NCBI GenBank assembly: GCA_020433785.1
Contig: JAGRCC010000030.1
Location: forward strand, 1-5,419
Direction: 5' to 3'
Origin: Anaerolineae bacterium
GTDB lineage: Bacteria; Chloroflexota; Anaerolineae; 4572-78; J111
Length of the DNA: 5,419 nt
The position numbers and the translations under genes are program-made. The notes beneath the pieces were generated by a model. The model did not search any database and had not been told where the DNA came from. It was given only the letters and a program-made list of their open reading frames with translations. This document shows positions 4,819-5,419 of this stretch, piece by piece. Positions within the stretch are counted from its first letter, which is position 1. Every line of letters begins with the position of its first letter.

Positions 4819-5419
<601 letters not shown>

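Overview
The window looks like chromosomal DNA from a bacterium of the phylum Chloroflexota, perhaps an Anaerolineae/Ardenticatenia-type lineage. This is an inference from three things: a lipoprotein with a long Thr-Pro stalk (a surface-protein style very common in that phylum), a CCCTCACCCC...GGGGTGAGGG palindromic repeat of a kind scattered through such genomes, and ordinary bacterial groES-groEL genes with moderate GC. All recognisable genes lie on the + strand.

Layout. (1) Positions 1-1184 hold a tight run of three genes: the C-terminal end of a GH63/MGH1-like glycoside hydrolase, a RimJ/RimL-type GNAT acetyltransferase 8 nt downstream, and 16 nt further a thioesterase very like FlK, the fluoroacetyl-CoA thioesterase of Streptomyces cattleya. 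(2) After 66-72 nt comes a patatin-like phospholipase with non-standard catalytic motifs (about 1257-2240). It is followed by a compact palindromic repeat element (2267-2331). (3) A lipoprotein (2481-3317) has a lipobox, a Thr-Pro stalk, an acidic Ala/Glu stretch and a C-terminal domain with four cysteines. (4) A gene-free 230-bp region is rich in inverted repeats and contains a plausible sigma70-type promoter and an 18-bp perfect palindrome. It leads into a standalone sensor-globin/protoglobin gene (3548-4126). (5) A 271-bp regulatory region holds a promoter, 11-nt-phased direct repeats and a 13-bp-stem hairpin. It precedes groES (4398-4694), and after another 130 nt groEL starts (4825) and runs off the window end.

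How the genes may work together. The first three genes are probably co-transcribed, but their chemistries (glycoside hydrolysis, N-acetyl transfer, acyl-CoA hydrolysis) do not make an obvious pathway. The patatin-like gene, lipoprotein and globin look like separate transcription units. groES and groEL form the conserved chaperonin pair. No CIRCE element is visible upstream of them; the phased direct repeats are the best candidate control site. I see no CRISPR array, tRNA, rRNA, transposase or phage gene. The most interesting points are the FlK-like enzyme with its gating position changed to Met, the altered patatin active site, the palindrome in the globin leader and the unusual groESL upstream region.
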